A DNA stretch of 64,000 nt from NCBI RefSeq assembly GCF_014647595.1, contig NZ_BMPM01000006.1, forward strand, positions 229,469 to 293,468. The letters are read 5' to 3'. A program made the translations under genes and the position numbers. Source of the DNA: Paenarthrobacter histidinolovorans (lineage in GTDB: Bacteria > Actinomycetota > Actinomycetes > Actinomycetales > Micrococcaceae). Under the pieces are notes generated by a model, which was not told the DNA's origin, did no database searches, and was given only the letters and a program-made list of their open reading frames with translations. This document shows positions 52,499 to 61,255 of the stretch, piece by piece; the first letter of the stretch is position 1, and every line of letters begins with the position of its first letter.

Positions 52499-52870
52499 AT
52501 GGCCAAGCCGGAATTCGAGTTCACGCCCACGGACTCCGTGGATTTCGCACCCTGCAACCCGCATATTGAGGGACTGTCCGAAGCAATCCTGGCCCGGGAT
52601 TCGGACAACGACTCCGTCACCCGCATCCTCAAGTTCGAGCCGGGCACGGACACATCCCCCAACGGCGTCCTGACGCATGACTTCTGGGAGGAAGTGTTCA
52701 TTTTCGAGGGCTCGTTCGTGGACCAGCGGCTGGGCAAGACCTTCAAGGCCGGCGACTGGGCAACCCGCCCGCCGGGCATGGAACACGGCCCGTGGGTCTC
52801 CGAAAACGGGGCCAAAATGTTCGAGGTCCGGTACTACACGGATCCGGCACAAACTGAGCGGAGCAACTGA
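52499..52870 (+). CDS. Cupin-domain protein
   Basis: A 123-residue single-cupin protein. Metal-site residues appear in THDFWEEVFIFEG (His/Glu) and the second motif PPGMEHGPW (His). It starts 2 nt after the monooxygenase stop. Small cupins in such operons are isomerases, ring-cleavage enzymes or regulators of metabolite shape; this is an inference from position. Confidence 0.87.
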   Translation: MAKPEFEFTPTDSVDFAPCNPHIEGLSEAILARDSDNDSVTRILKFEPGTDTSPNGVLTHDFWEEVFIFEGSFVDQRLGKTFKAGDWATRPPGMEHGPWVSENGAKMFEVRYYTDPAQTERSN

Positions 52871-52871
52871 C

Positions 52872-53396
52872 ATGAGCCTGGCACCAGCCTTCACCATCCC
52901 CGATGCCATGGGGATGCGCCGAGCCATGGGCCGCTTCCTCACAGGCGTTGCCGTGGTCACCACCCAGCACCAGGACGAGCAATACGGGATGACCATCAGT
53001 TCGCTGACGTCCATCAGCCTGGAACCTCCCATCCTGATGATCTCGCTGAACTTCGGCACCCGGACCGGTGAGGCCCTGATGGAGAGCGGCAAGTTCGCGG
53101 TATCCATCCTCGGCGCCAAACAGGAATCGGTGGCCCGGCGGTTCGCGGTACGCGGCGGCGACCGGTTCGGTGACGGAGACTTCGACATCACGGACAGCGG
53201 CCTTCCGGTGATCAAGGGCGCCCTCGCGCAGGCGGACTGCACCGTAGTACAGCAGTACGACGTCGGCGACCACCAGGTCTTCTTCGGCCAGGTCACCACG
53301 TGCCGGGACCGGGACGGCGAGGTGCTCGCGTTCAAGGCCGGACGGTTCGGGTCCTTCTCCGACTTCGGTCACGCAGAGATCCCGTGGATGTTCTGA
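52872..53396 (+). CDS. Flavin reductase (HpaC/RutF-like)
   Basis: A 174-residue NAD(P)H:flavin oxidoreductase of the split-barrel FMN-binding fold. It has RRAMGRFLTGVAVVTT near the start, YGMTISSLTSISLEPP as the flavin loop, and ADCTVVQQYDVGDHQVFFGQV. ATG 52872 is 1 nt after the cupin stop. It should supply FADH2 to the HpaB-type oxygenase, completing a two-component system. A hairpin follows. Confidence 0.92.
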   Translation: MSLAPAFTIPDAMGMRRAMGRFLTGVAVVTTQHQDEQYGMTISSLTSISLEPPILMISLNFGTRTGEALMESGKFAVSILGAKQESVARRFAVRGGDRFGDGDFDITDSGLPVIKGALAQADCTVVQQYDVGDHQVFFGQVTTCRDRDGEVLAFKAGRFGSFSDFGHAEIPWMF

Positions 53397-53411
53397 GAAG
53401 TTAAACAGGTA

Positions 53412-53437
53412 GTGCCCGGCTCGTTTGAGCCGGGCAC
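53412..53437. terminator. Terminator of the HpaB operon
   Basis: GTGCCCGGCTC-GTTT-GAGCCGGGCAC, between convergent flavin reductase and ABM genes. Confidence 0.85.
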
Positions 53438-53453
53438 CACCTCTGCCCTCCGG

Positions 53454-53774
53454 CTAGGCGATGGTCAGTTCGCCCATGCGGTCCCAGCCGCTGCCTTCGA
53501 ACTGGCGGCTGATGATGTGGGGCGTCTCCACGAGCGCCTTCGGCATATCCGCCATGGCTTTCTTGAAGTGTTCGCTGTTGACGTGGGCCTCAGCAGCATC
53601 GTCCTGGAATGCTTCCACCAGGACGAACTCGTTGGGGTTGTCCACGCTGCGGGACCAGTCGAACCACAGGTTGCCCGGCTCTGCACGGGTTGCCTCGGTG
53701 AAATCACCTACGAGGTCCAGCCAGCGATCGGACCAATCTGGCTTGACGTTGAACTTGACCACAATAAAGATCAC
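53454..53774 (-). CDS. ABM-domain putative quinol monooxygenase
   Basis: A 106-residue dimeric ferredoxin-like fold protein: IFIVVKFNVKPDWSDRWLDL, AEPGNLWFDWSRS, FVLVEAFQDDAAEAHVNSEHF. YgiN-type members oxidise quinols without cofactor. It faces the aromatic operon from the opposite strand and might handle quinols formed there, though it could equally be independent. Confidence 0.87.
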   Translation of the reverse strand: MIFIVVKFNVKPDWSDRWLDLVGDFTEATRAEPGNLWFDWSRSVDNPNEFVLVEAFQDDAAEAHVNSEHFKKAMADMPKALVETPHIISRQFEGSGWDRMGELTIA

Positions 53775-53826
53775 GGGCTGCTGCCTTTCGTTGCATTACA
53801 GATCCGTTCCAGTCTTTCAGACTTAA

Positions 53827-53880
53827 AACCCGACGGCGGCCCGCACCTCAAGGTGGGGACCGCCGTCGCGCGCTGTTTTT
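53827..53880. terminator. Terminator downstream of ngc-like operon
   Basis: CGACGGCGG...CCGCCGTCG stem with an inner CACCT/AGGTG pair and T-tracts on both strands. It separates the permease gene from the divergently placed upstream region of the ABM gene. Confidence 0.8.
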
Positions 53881-53892
53881 AGCGCAGTTGTG

Positions 53893-54786
53893 CTACTTGG
53901 AGGTGCCTTGTGAGACGGACCCCTGCAGCTGGCGCTGGAAGATGATGTAGACAATCAGCACCGGAACCACGGTGACGGTCACCGCGGCGAACAGCGCCCC
54001 GAAGTCCACCGCGTAGCCCATCTGGCCGGCAAAGGCCGCGAGTTCCTGCGACAGGACGCGGGGCCCGGCGGCGTTGATGGACACCGGAATAAGGAACTGG
54101 TTCCACAGGCCCAGGAAGTTGAAGATGGCAACTGAGGCAAGGCCCGGCTTGGCCATCGGCAACATGACCTGGAAGAACGTCCGCCACTCCCCTGCACCGT
54201 CAAGGGCTGCTGCCTCAGTGATTTCGTGCGGCAGCGACTTGAAGAAGGAGAAGAGGAAGAACACCGTGAACGGAAGCGCGAAGCCAACGTAGACCAGAAT
54301 CAGTCCGGGCAGCGTGTTCAGCAGTCCCATGTTCTTCAGGACGAAGAACAACGGAACCATGGCCAGGAAGATCGGGAACGTCAGACCCGCGAGCATCAGG
54401 TAGTAGATGGCCCGGCTGCCCGGGAAGGTGTAACGGGCAAGAACGTAGGCACACATGGCGCCAAGTACCATGACGATCACCAAGGCAACAGCCACCACCA
54501 GCACGGAGTTCAGGAACGCAGCTCCGATGCCTGCTTCACTCCACGCCTTGGTGTAGTTGTCCAGGTTCCATTGGGACGGCAAGGCGAACGGCGAGGCAAA
54601 GATCTCGCTGGACGTCTTGAACGACGACATCACCGTCCATAGCAACGGCAGGATGACGATGAGCGTCCAAATGGTCAGGGCGGTGTGCGAGACCGCTGCC
54701 ACCACTTTGTCGGACGTGGATGTTGCCGGGGTCCGCGGCTGGAAGTGCAGGGACTTCATTTCCGGACTTGAAACTTTTGTTGTCAT
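53893..54786 (-). CDS. ngcG: Carbohydrate ABC transporter permease (MalG/NgcG-like)
   Basis: A 297-residue permease with six helices. The EAA loop, which contacts the ATPase, is LPHEITEAAALDGAGEWRTFFQVMLPMAKPGL at about 195-226. Its start overlaps the preceding stop by 1 nt (TAATG). The gene name follows the identity of the binding protein, which resembles NgcE. No ATPase gene follows; such importers in actinobacteria share a common MsiK-type ATPase. Confidence 0.9.
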   Translation of the reverse strand: MTTKVSSPEMKSLHFQPRTPATSTSDKVVAAVSHTALTIWTLIVILPLLWTVMSSFKTSSEIFASPFALPSQWNLDNYTKAWSEAGIGAAFLNSVLVVAVALVIVMVLGAMCAYVLARYTFPGSRAIYYLMLAGLTFPIFLAMVPLFFVLKNMGLLNTLPGLILVYVGFALPFTVFFLFSFFKSLPHEITEAAALDGAGEWRTFFQVMLPMAKPGLASVAIFNFLGLWNQFLIPVSINAAGPRVLSQELAAFAGQMGYAVDFGALFAAVTVTVVPVLIVYIIFQRQLQGSVSQGTSK

Positions 54787-55811
54787 TACAGGCTCACATC
54801 CTTATCGCCGCCGGTGAGCCGGTTGACCACGAAGACCAATCCGGAGAAGATCAGCGTTGCAACGGCCAGCACAACACCCATGGCGCTGGCGAGGCCGAAC
54901 TGTCCCTTGCTGAAGGCCGTGAAGAACAACTGCTGCGCCATGACCAGCGTGGAGTTGTCCGGACCACCGCCGGAGTTCAATGCGGCCATGTAAACGAAGG
55001 CATCCAAGGCCAGGATGCCCATGTAGATGTAGGCAGTCTGGATGTTGTCGCGGATCAACGGAATGGTGATGGATACAGCGGTACGGAAGCGACCCGCGCC
55101 GTCGATCCTTGCGGCTTCAAAAAGTTCAGCCGGAATGCCCTTGATGCCGGCGACGAACAGGACCATGTAGAAGCCGACGAAGCCCCAGACGATCACGAAC
55201 ATCGTGGCGATCATGGCAGTGTCCTTGTTGCCCAGCCAGGCAAAGTCCTTGAACTGGTCCAGGCCCAGCCCCGTGAGGAGGCCGTTCAGGAGACCGCCCG
55301 AAGGATCGTAGATCTGCCCCCACATGATGCCGATGGCAATGGCGGGAATCGTGTAAGGGAAGAATGACACAACCCGGTAGAAGCTGGAGTTCCGCAGGCC
55401 CTTGATCTGCCCCTTGCTGCTTCCGCCCACTGTCACCAGGGAAGCCAGTACCAGGCTCAGGATGATGGTAATGATCGGAAGGAAAATGACCAGGAGGATG
55501 TTGTTCCCCATGGCCTTCATGAAGATGTCGTCCGTGAAGATCTTGGCGTAGTTCTCCAGGCCAATGAAGTTCTGCGTGGGCGAGAAACCGGACCAGTCCG
55601 TCAGCGAGTAGCCAAATGCCTGGATGAACGGCCAGATCACGAACAGCAGGTAAATCGCGAGCGGCAGCCCGAGGAACACCGCGAAGAAGCTGACTTTGTC
55701 CCATGTCAGCGGCTTGCGCCGCCGCTTGACCAGTTGCTGTGGAGCTGCGGCCGGAACGACGGCGGCCAGGCCGTCGTCGTTCCGGCTCTGCTGTGTTTTC
55801 ACTACGGTCAC
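54786..55811 (-). CDS. ngcF: Sugar ABC transporter permease (MalF/NgcF-like)
   Basis: A 341-residue permease with a cytoplasmic N-terminal stretch of about 30 residues and six helices. Its EAA loop is IPAELFEAARIDGAGRFRTAVSITIPLIRDN. GTG start overlaps the binding-protein stop (GTGA). It pairs with the downstream permease as a heterodimer. Confidence 0.9.
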   Translation of the reverse strand: MTVVKTQQSRNDDGLAAVVPAAAPQQLVKRRRKPLTWDKVSFFAVFLGLPLAIYLLFVIWPFIQAFGYSLTDWSGFSPTQNFIGLENYAKIFTDDIFMKAMGNNILLVIFLPIITIILSLVLASLVTVGGSSKGQIKGLRNSSFYRVVSFFPYTIPAIAIGIMWGQIYDPSGGLLNGLLTGLGLDQFKDFAWLGNKDTAMIATMFVIVWGFVGFYMVLFVAGIKGIPAELFEAARIDGAGRFRTAVSITIPLIRDNIQTAYIYMGILALDAFVYMAALNSGGGPDNSTLVMAQQLFFTAFSKGQFGLASAMGVVLAVATLIFSGLVFVVNRLTGGDKDVSL

Positions 55812-57217
55812 TTCACTTCGATCTTCTTGACCGAGCTGTCGTTGCGGACCTTGTCGGTGATGTTCTGGAGTGCGGAGGTCAGGGTTGCAACGTCCGACTT
55901 GCCGTCCAGGAAGGTGTTCCAGACAACGAGCTGGTCCTTGTTGGTTCCGTAGAGGTCGATGAAGTTCCAGGTGTAGACCTTTTCGCCCGCATCGCCGAGC
56001 ATCTTCGTCTGGGAAACCAGAGCAGTGGAACCGAAGCCATCAGCGGGAACGGTGTCCTTGACGATGGTCGGAGCCAACTTGGTCTTGGCGAAGTTGGTGG
56101 CAGCTTCCTTGGACAGCATGATCCGGAGCATCTCCTTGCCACCGGCTGCGTTCTTGCCCTGGGAAGGCACCATGTAGGGCTCGCCGGCTGCGCTGTGGAT
56201 GGCGGTGTACGGCATCTTGGGGCTGGCACTGACCGACGGCGCCGGGGCTCCCATCATGTTGAAGCCGGCCTTCGTCTGGTCCTTCATTTCGTTCTCGATC
56301 CACGAACCCGACGGGTAGAACACAGCCTCCTGGGCGTTGCTCCACTGTGCCTGGGCGGCCGTGAACTGCGTACCCGAGCCGCCCGGCTTGAAGAAGCCGG
56401 CCTTGACGATCTTGTCCAGCGCGGTGAAAACGGACTGGATGGCCGGGTGCGACCAGCAACCTTCCTTGAGGTTTTCCAGCGCCAGGCGGACCTCGTCCCC
56501 GCCTTCCTTGATGGCTGACGCGATGGCGAGTTCCTGGTAGTACGTTGCGGCTTCCTTGCCCCACACGAACAGGTACTTGCCCTTGGCTTTTGCCTGCTCA
56601 CCCAGGGCATACATTTCGTCCCACGTCTTGGGAACGGTCCAGCCGTTTTCCTTGAGCAGGGAGTCTGAATACCAGACGGCGTAGACGGTCAGCACGTAGT
56701 TCAGGGCGGCAAGCTTGCCATCGAAAGTGCCCGGAGCAAGGACGCCCGTGTACAGAGTGTCCTTGATGACCTTGCCCTCGAGGTTCTTGGCCTCCACCAC
56801 GGGGGTGAGGTCCTCAAGCTGGGCCAGGATGGTGCTGAATCCGATTGCCTTGGCGCCGGAGTTGTCGATCAGGTCCGGCGGGTTGCCACCGACGAAGCGG
56901 GGCTGCAGTTCCTGGGCGATGTCCGTGGAAGGGGCGATCTTTGCGGTGGAGCCCTCGTGCGTCTTTTCAAAGATCTTGCCGGCGAAGTCCACGTAATCAA
57001 TACCGTAGCCGCCCTTGAAGATCACGGCGTCGAGGGTGGCCTTGTCTGCCATTCCGAACGGGTTGGTATCGGAGACGGTGCCGGTGGGGCCGGTGGATGT
57101 GCTGCCTCCACCGGCAGCGCAGGATGCAATGGTTCCCCCCATGGGCACGAGTACGGCTGCTGCGAGTGCTCCGCGCAGGAATCCACGGCGACCGACGGAC
57201 TGGTGCTGAATGGTCAT
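55808..57217 (-). CDS. ngcE: GlcNAc/diacetylchitobiose-binding lipoprotein (NgcE-like)
   Basis: A 469-residue solute-binding protein. ATG 57217 is chosen (AAGGGG upstream). Tat-type signal with RR at 10-11 and lipobox ending Cys33. Mature segments NPFGMADKATLDAVIFKGGYG and ELQPRFVGGNPPDLIDNSGA match my recollection of Streptomyces NgcE closely, indicating N-acetylglucosamine and chitobiose uptake; this fits a soil organism that also carries a polysaccharide deacetylase. The substrate is inferred from that resemblance. Confidence 0.9.
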   Translation of the reverse strand: MTIQHQSVGRRGFLRGALAAAVLVPMGGTIASCAAGGGSTSTGPTGTVSDTNPFGMADKATLDAVIFKGGYGIDYVDFAGKIFEKTHEGSTAKIAPSTDIAQELQPRFVGGNPPDLIDNSGAKAIGFSTILAQLEDLTPVVEAKNLEGKVIKDTLYTGVLAPGTFDGKLAALNYVLTVYAVWYSDSLLKENGWTVPKTWDEMYALGEQAKAKGKYLFVWGKEAATYYQELAIASAIKEGGDEVRLALENLKEGCWSHPAIQSVFTALDKIVKAGFFKPGGSGTQFTAAQAQWSNAQEAVFYPSGSWIENEMKDQTKAGFNMMGAPAPSVSASPKMPYTAIHSAAGEPYMVPSQGKNAAGGKEMLRIMLSKEAATNFAKTKLAPTIVKDTVPADGFGSTALVSQTKMLGDAGEKVYTWNFIDLYGTNKDQLVVWNTFLDGKSDVATLTSALQNITDKVRNDSSVKKIEVK

Positions 57218-57334
57218 TTCAATACCCCTTTTGTGACTCGTAAGGCCGACTCCGGCGTCTGGCGCCGTCCAGTCGGACAGTCTGGGCTGACGCTCTGGCA
57301 GCACCAACCTTCGTGTGACATACTTCACCACGAA

Positions 57335-57370
57335 TGATCGAAAATCAATATTTCTCCGCAGTTTCGATCA
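57335..57370. promoter_or_regulatory. Inverted repeat upstream of ngcE
   Basis: TGATCGAAA (57335-57343) and TTTCGATCA (57362-57370) are perfect 9-bp arms with an 18-nt AT-rich spacer that may hold a promoter. TTTCG-type half-sites resemble DeoR-family targets; no DasR-like site is visible. The rest of 57371-57784 shows no convincing gene. Confidence 0.5.
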
Positions 57371-57784
57371 ACATTTGTCAAAGCGTGATCTTTTCACGGC
57401 CCCTCCGCGAGGGTCTTTCCGCAGCCCGTCAGGGACCGGCGATCCACACCTCCAGGATGCTCAGTTCCCCGTAGTTCCGGCCAATTCCCGTCCATCCGGG
57501 ACTCAGGGACGGGGTCTGTGAGGCAGTTTTTACTGCACAGAAACACTCCGGGGCCAATGCGCAAAGCAATCATCCGCCGCGTGGTTCGATCATCCAGTGC
57601 AGCAGGGGCATATCCGTAGGCTCTTCGCATCGGTTCACCGGCTCAGCGCGCTCGTGGGACGTTCCACAGACGGGCCTGTATTTTCCGATCCAGCATCAAA
57701 CCGCTCCTGACCAGCCCATGAGCTGGGCTCCCCTGGTATGCACTATCAATCTAGTCCGATGTCAGCGCCATGGGGAGGGGTGTC

Positions 57785-58195
57785 TCAGTCGCCCTGCGGG
57801 CGCGCCAGCCGGGCCCAGCCGAGTTGCTCCTGTTGCTTGCGGCTCAGCGTGGCTACCACCAGGTCGTAGGAGTCCTCCACCATGTCCCGGACCATTCCAT
57901 CAGGCAGCGCGCCATCCAGCCGGACACCGTTCCAGTGGGTCTTGTTCATGTGCCAGGCCCCCGTGATTTCCGGATGCGCGGCCCTGAGCTGTTCGGCCAG
58001 CGCAGGCTCGCACTTCAGGCTCACGGACCAGTCGTCCGGATCCATGGAGGACAACGCGAACATCTTGGCTTCGTGCCGGGCACCACCGGCGACGGCGGCA
58101 CGAACCTTGAAGACCGACGTCTCGGGCCCGAACGGGAAGTCTTCAAAGGCGCCCGGAAAGCCAAGGCAGATCTCACGGAGCTGGGAAACATCCAT
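57785..58195 (-). CDS. MmcQ/YjbR family protein
   Basis: A 136-residue small cytoplasmic protein: LREICLGFPGAFEDFPFGPE at the start, then KMFALSS, SVSLKCEP, and the family's MNKTHWNGVRLDG motif. CyaY-like fold; described as DNA-binding, biological role unclear. Stand-alone gene. Confidence 0.88.
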   Translation of the reverse strand: MDVSQLREICLGFPGAFEDFPFGPETSVFKVRAAVAGGARHEAKMFALSSMDPDDWSVSLKCEPALAEQLRAAHPEITGAWHMNKTHWNGVRLDGALPDGMVRDMVEDSYDLVVATLSRKQQEQLGWARLARPQGD

Positions 58196-58233
58196 GGAGC
58201 GAGCCTACCGGCCCCTCAGCGCCACAGGTACGG

Positions 58234-59073
58234 CTACGCCACGCCCAGGAAGTCCTCCAGCAGGACCACTTCCAGCCCCGCTGCAAGCTGTGCTGCCCGG
58301 AAAGCACCCAGGTCGGCGGCGAACTCCGCCCTGAAATGCATCAGCACGATGTCACCCGGGCGCAGAGAGTTGCCCACCTGGTAGTCCATCTTTCCGGCGT
58401 TGGCCTTGGCTTCCCAGGTAACGATCGCCTTCATTCCGGCGTCAGCAACAGCCTGGCGCATCACGTTGGAATAGGCGCCACCGGGCGGGCGGAAGAGAGT
58501 AGGCCGGCGGCCGTAATGCTGGAGCGCATACTCCTGCATCCCCACCATGTCATTCACCTGCTGCTGGTATCCCCATTGGCGCACCATGTTGATGTTGTGC
58601 GTCACGGTGTGGTTTTCCACCAGGCTGCCCTGGGCTTTGAAGGCGTTGAAGAACGCCGGGTTGTCGGCGATTGTGTCCCGGGTGAGGAACAGGGACGCCG
58701 GGTAATCGTATTCGGCCATGAGTTTGACCGATTCCGGGGTTTTGATGTTGCCGTCGTCGATGGTCAGGAAAACGATCGGGTGCTTGGTGGGGATCTTGGT
58801 GATGACCGGAGCGAGGCCGCCCACGATCGGCGGCAGCTGGAAGTCCGGAATGAAGGTGCGGCGAAGCCGCTTGGTTGCTGTGGGGGTCGGCGTCGGTGTT
58901 GCCGAGGCGGCGGCTTCCGGGGCTGCCGTGTCCGTTGGCGACGGCGTCGGACTTTCTGCCCCTTCAGCGGCAGTGCAGGCAGTTAAGCCGGCCACCATGG
59001 AGGCGCCTAAGAGGCTGAGGGCGGCCCTTCTGCTGGGTATGGAAAATGGCATTGCAAAATGGTCGCCAGACAT
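58234..59073 (-). CDS. Polysaccharide deacetylase lipoprotein (CE4/NodB)
   Basis: A 279-residue Tat lipoprotein: SRRAALSLLGASMVAGLTAC with lipidated Cys33, a Thr/Pro linker, then a NodB domain. Catalytic and metal residues: TIDDGN (Asp106, Asp107), H155-x3-H159, RPPGG (Arg195) and VLMHFR. It removes N-acetyl groups from a surface or environmental glycan such as chitooligomers or peptidoglycan. ATG 59073 has GGGGGA upstream. It lies 1.9 kb from the GlcNAc importer, which may be related. Confidence 0.92.
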   Translation of the reverse strand: MSGDHFAMPFSIPSRRAALSLLGASMVAGLTACTAAEGAESPTPSPTDTAAPEAAASATPTPTPTATKRLRRTFIPDFQLPPIVGGLAPVITKIPTKHPIVFLTIDDGNIKTPESVKLMAEYDYPASLFLTRDTIADNPAFFNAFKAQGSLVENHTVTHNINMVRQWGYQQQVNDMVGMQEYALQHYGRRPTLFRPPGGAYSNVMRQAVADAGMKAIVTWEAKANAGKMDYQVGNSLRPGDIVLMHFRAEFAADLGAFRAAQLAAGLEVVLLEDFLGVA

Positions 59074-59136
59074 GGCCGTCCCCCGGGGCTGAAGAGATGA
59101 GTCAGCAGCAATCTAACAGAAGAAAGTGGCCGTGAA

Positions 59137-59562
59137 TCACAAGCCGTAATGCCAGCCTTCACGGGCCGGACATGAATTCACCACGACGTCCAGGCCAGCG
59201 TCATGCGCGCGTTGAGTGGCGTCGTCGTCAAACACTCCAAGCTGGAGCCAGACCGCCTTGGCACCCACCGCGATCGCCTGGTCAATGACCGCCCCAACGC
59301 GCTCGGAATTGACGAAGCAATCCACGACGTCGATGGGGTGCTTGTCGAGAGGAATGTCCCCCAGGCTTTTGTAGCCCTTTTCGCCGTGCACGTCCTCGCC
59401 CTTGAGGTTGACGGGAATGATCTCCATGCCCATTTTGTCCCGAACGTAAAGCGAGACGTCATAGGCTGAGCGCCATTCGTTGTTGCTGAGGCCGACGATG
59501 GCCCACGTACCTTTGGTCCGCATCAACCGCTCGACGACGGCGGGATCGTTGACGTGCATCAT
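59137..59562 (-). CDS. CoA-binding domain protein (YccU-like)
   Basis: A 141-residue Rossmann-fold protein: TWAIVGLSNNEWRSAYDVSLYV, then IIPVNLKGEDVHGEKGYKSL, VDCFVNSERVG, AVWLQLGVFDDDATQRAHDAG and VVNSCPARE. These are the CoA_binding_2 family marks. Starts at 59562 or the adjacent ATG 59559. Biochemical role unknown. Confidence 0.9.
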   Translation of the reverse strand: MMHVNDPAVVERLMRTKGTWAIVGLSNNEWRSAYDVSLYVRDKMGMEIIPVNLKGEDVHGEKGYKSLGDIPLDKHPIDVVDCFVNSERVGAVIDQAIAVGAKAVWLQLGVFDDDATQRAHDAGLDVVVNSCPAREGWHYGL

Positions 59563-59595
59563 GATCCAAGCCTACTGCTGTCCCTGCACGGGCAA

Positions 59596-60402
59596 TCACG
59601 GCCGAGGCTGGCCCGGATCCTGCCGTTCCACCTGTTTCCTCCACTGCTTCAGCTTTTCTTCAGCGGCTTTGAGCTGCGCCAGAGCCTGCTTTTCAGAAAG
59701 TGCGGAGAGGGCGTTGCCAGGCCGGCTGCCTGGGCCGGACGGAGCGGGTTGCAGCAAGGGCGCCGGGGTGGTGGGCGCAGCAGGGATCGCTCCGGGGGCA
59801 GCTTTGGCAGGTAGGGTGGCCGGCGGGTTGGTGGCGGCAGGAACGACGCCGGAGGCGGCCGCGGGCGCGGTTCGCGCCGGTGCCTGTTGTGCCGGTTGAG
59901 GCGACGCTGCAGGCACCTGTTGCGCGGGTACGGGGACCACCGCAACCGGGACGGACGGAACCGTCTGGAAAGGCTGCGGGATCGCTGCGGGATCAACCGA
60001 CGGAGCGGGCACAGTGCTGACCTTGGGGGCGTCTGGAACGGGCAGGACTGGCGCTGCAGCAGCCCTGTGCGGAGCGAAGCTGTCCAGGAGACCCTCAAAG
60101 GATGGGCTTCGCGTAAAGCCTGAACTCGAGGCTGCAACGCCGCTGGCGCCAAGTCCCATCGCTGCCACCACGGCGACACTCACTACTGCGGTCCGGTGCT
60201 TGTGCCTCCAACGCCGCTTGGAAACCTCGTCATGTGGTCCCGCCAGCATGGCAGCGAGCTCCGGGCCGGGCGCAGGGGCGGCTGCGTCTGCGAGATGCCC
60301 CATGGCCAGAAGGGTGTGCCGAACATCGGATGCGTCGGAGAGTCCGGCGTCGAGAAGCAACTCGTCTACGACCCGCTCGCGGTCCAAATCCTTGAATGTC
60401 AT
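59596..60402 (-). CDS. Proline/alanine-rich membrane protein, putative anti-sigma partner
   Basis: A 268-residue protein with a cytoplasmic N-terminus of about 70 residues, one transmembrane helix (TAVVSVAVVAAMGLGASGVA, about 71-90), and a long extracytoplasmic Ala/Pro/Val-rich region ending in a charged helix (EKQALAQLKAAEEKLKQWRK). It overlaps the ECF sigma gene stop by 4 nt. That position and topology fit an anti-sigma factor, but no zinc-binding HxxxCxxC motif is seen, so the role is inferred. Confidence 0.75.
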   Translation of the reverse strand: MTFKDLDRERVVDELLLDAGLSDASDVRHTLLAMGHLADAAAPAPGPELAAMLAGPHDEVSKRRWRHKHRTAVVSVAVVAAMGLGASGVAASSSGFTRSPSFEGLLDSFAPHRAAAAPVLPVPDAPKVSTVPAPSVDPAAIPQPFQTVPSVPVAVVPVPAQQVPAASPQPAQQAPARTAPAAASGVVPAATNPPATLPAKAAPGAIPAAPTTPAPLLQPAPSGPGSRPGNALSALSEKQALAQLKAAEEKLKQWRKQVERQDPGQPRP

Positions 60403-61016
60403 GGCGACACGTATTCCTTTACTGCCGAATGCTCACGGAGTGCGATCAGTGCCCGCCGCTGCAGCTGCTTCACTGCACCGGCGGTTTTCCCCATGATTCC
60501 GGCAACCTGCTCCACCGTGAGACCTGCGACGATGCGGAGCGTCAAGACCTCCCGCTGATCTTCGCCGAGATGTTCCAGCAGCGCCATCACCTCGTAGGGG
60601 GCCAGCCGGAGCATGGCCTCGGTCTCTGCTGAGCTCGATTCGCGCGCATCCCGCTCGGGCTCAAACTCATGCTGGTCCGGTGCCCGGCTTTCTTTTCTGT
60701 GCTCATCCACCATCCGGGCGTGGGCTACCGAGAAGATAAAGGTCCGCAGGCCGTTCACGCCTCCGTCGATCTCGTCCAGGCGTGGAAGGACAGCCAGGAA
60801 GACATCCTGTGTGGTGGCTTCCGGGTCCGGGACTCCCTTGGCCGTCAAGTACCCGAGAACCTGGCCCGCATAGGCTTGGTAAACGGCGCTGAACAGTTCC
60901 GCGTTATTGCCTTGGAGTGCGCGAAGCGCTTCGTCGGTCAATGCGTCGGTCACAGAATTCGGACTTTCGATCGGCGGCTGGTCCAGGCTGGGAGCCTGAT
61001 CATCCGTCTTTAACAA
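60399..61016 (-). CDS. ECF RNA polymerase sigma factor
   Basis: A 205-residue sigma-70 family factor. Region 2 runs about 40-105 (ELFSAVYQAYAGQVLGYL, TFIFSVAHARMVDEHRK), and region 4 about 140-195 (MALLEHLGEDQREVLTLRIV, LTVEQVAGIMGKTAGAVKQLQRRAL). The TTG start at 61016 lacks a good ribosome site; GTG at position 22 of the chain is an alternative. Translationally coupled to the membrane protein downstream. Confidence 0.92.
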   Translation of the reverse strand: MLKTDDQAPSLDQPPIESPNSVTDALTDEALRALQGNNAELFSAVYQAYAGQVLGYLTAKGVPDPEATTQDVFLAVLPRLDEIDGGVNGLRTFIFSVAHARMVDEHRKESRAPDQHEFEPERDARESSSAETEAMLRLAPYEVMALLEHLGEDQREVLTLRIVAGLTVEQVAGIMGKTAGAVKQLQRRALIALREHSAVKEYVSP

Positions 61017-61100
61017 CGGACGACCCCACCAAGAGTAACTGCTATGCCGGGCCTGCCAAAGGACGAACCCTCGACCGGCAGGAACTCCCGGACATGGAAG

Positions 61101-61143
61101 AGCCGGGCTGGAAGATGATGGGGGACAAATTCCAACCCGGCCC
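61101..61143 (-). terminator. Probable terminator of the TetR operon
   Basis: GCCGGGCTGGAA / TTCCAACCCGGC (one mismatch) with a 17-nt loop, downstream of the minus-strand TetR-type gene. Confidence 0.5.
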
Positions 61144-61255
61144 TTTCACAGACGTAATCGTTGGAGTACGGCAAAGGGTTACGCAGGAGTACAAACTTTT
61201 TTTGGAAGGCTTTTCCGGTGCCGTTCAGCGGCGGCCCGGCTGGCTGGACCAGGCT

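Noticed and set aside
57394..57630. 78-codon minus-strand frame upstream of ngcE
   Set aside because: No ribosome site, no recognisable features, Arg/Pro-rich composition.
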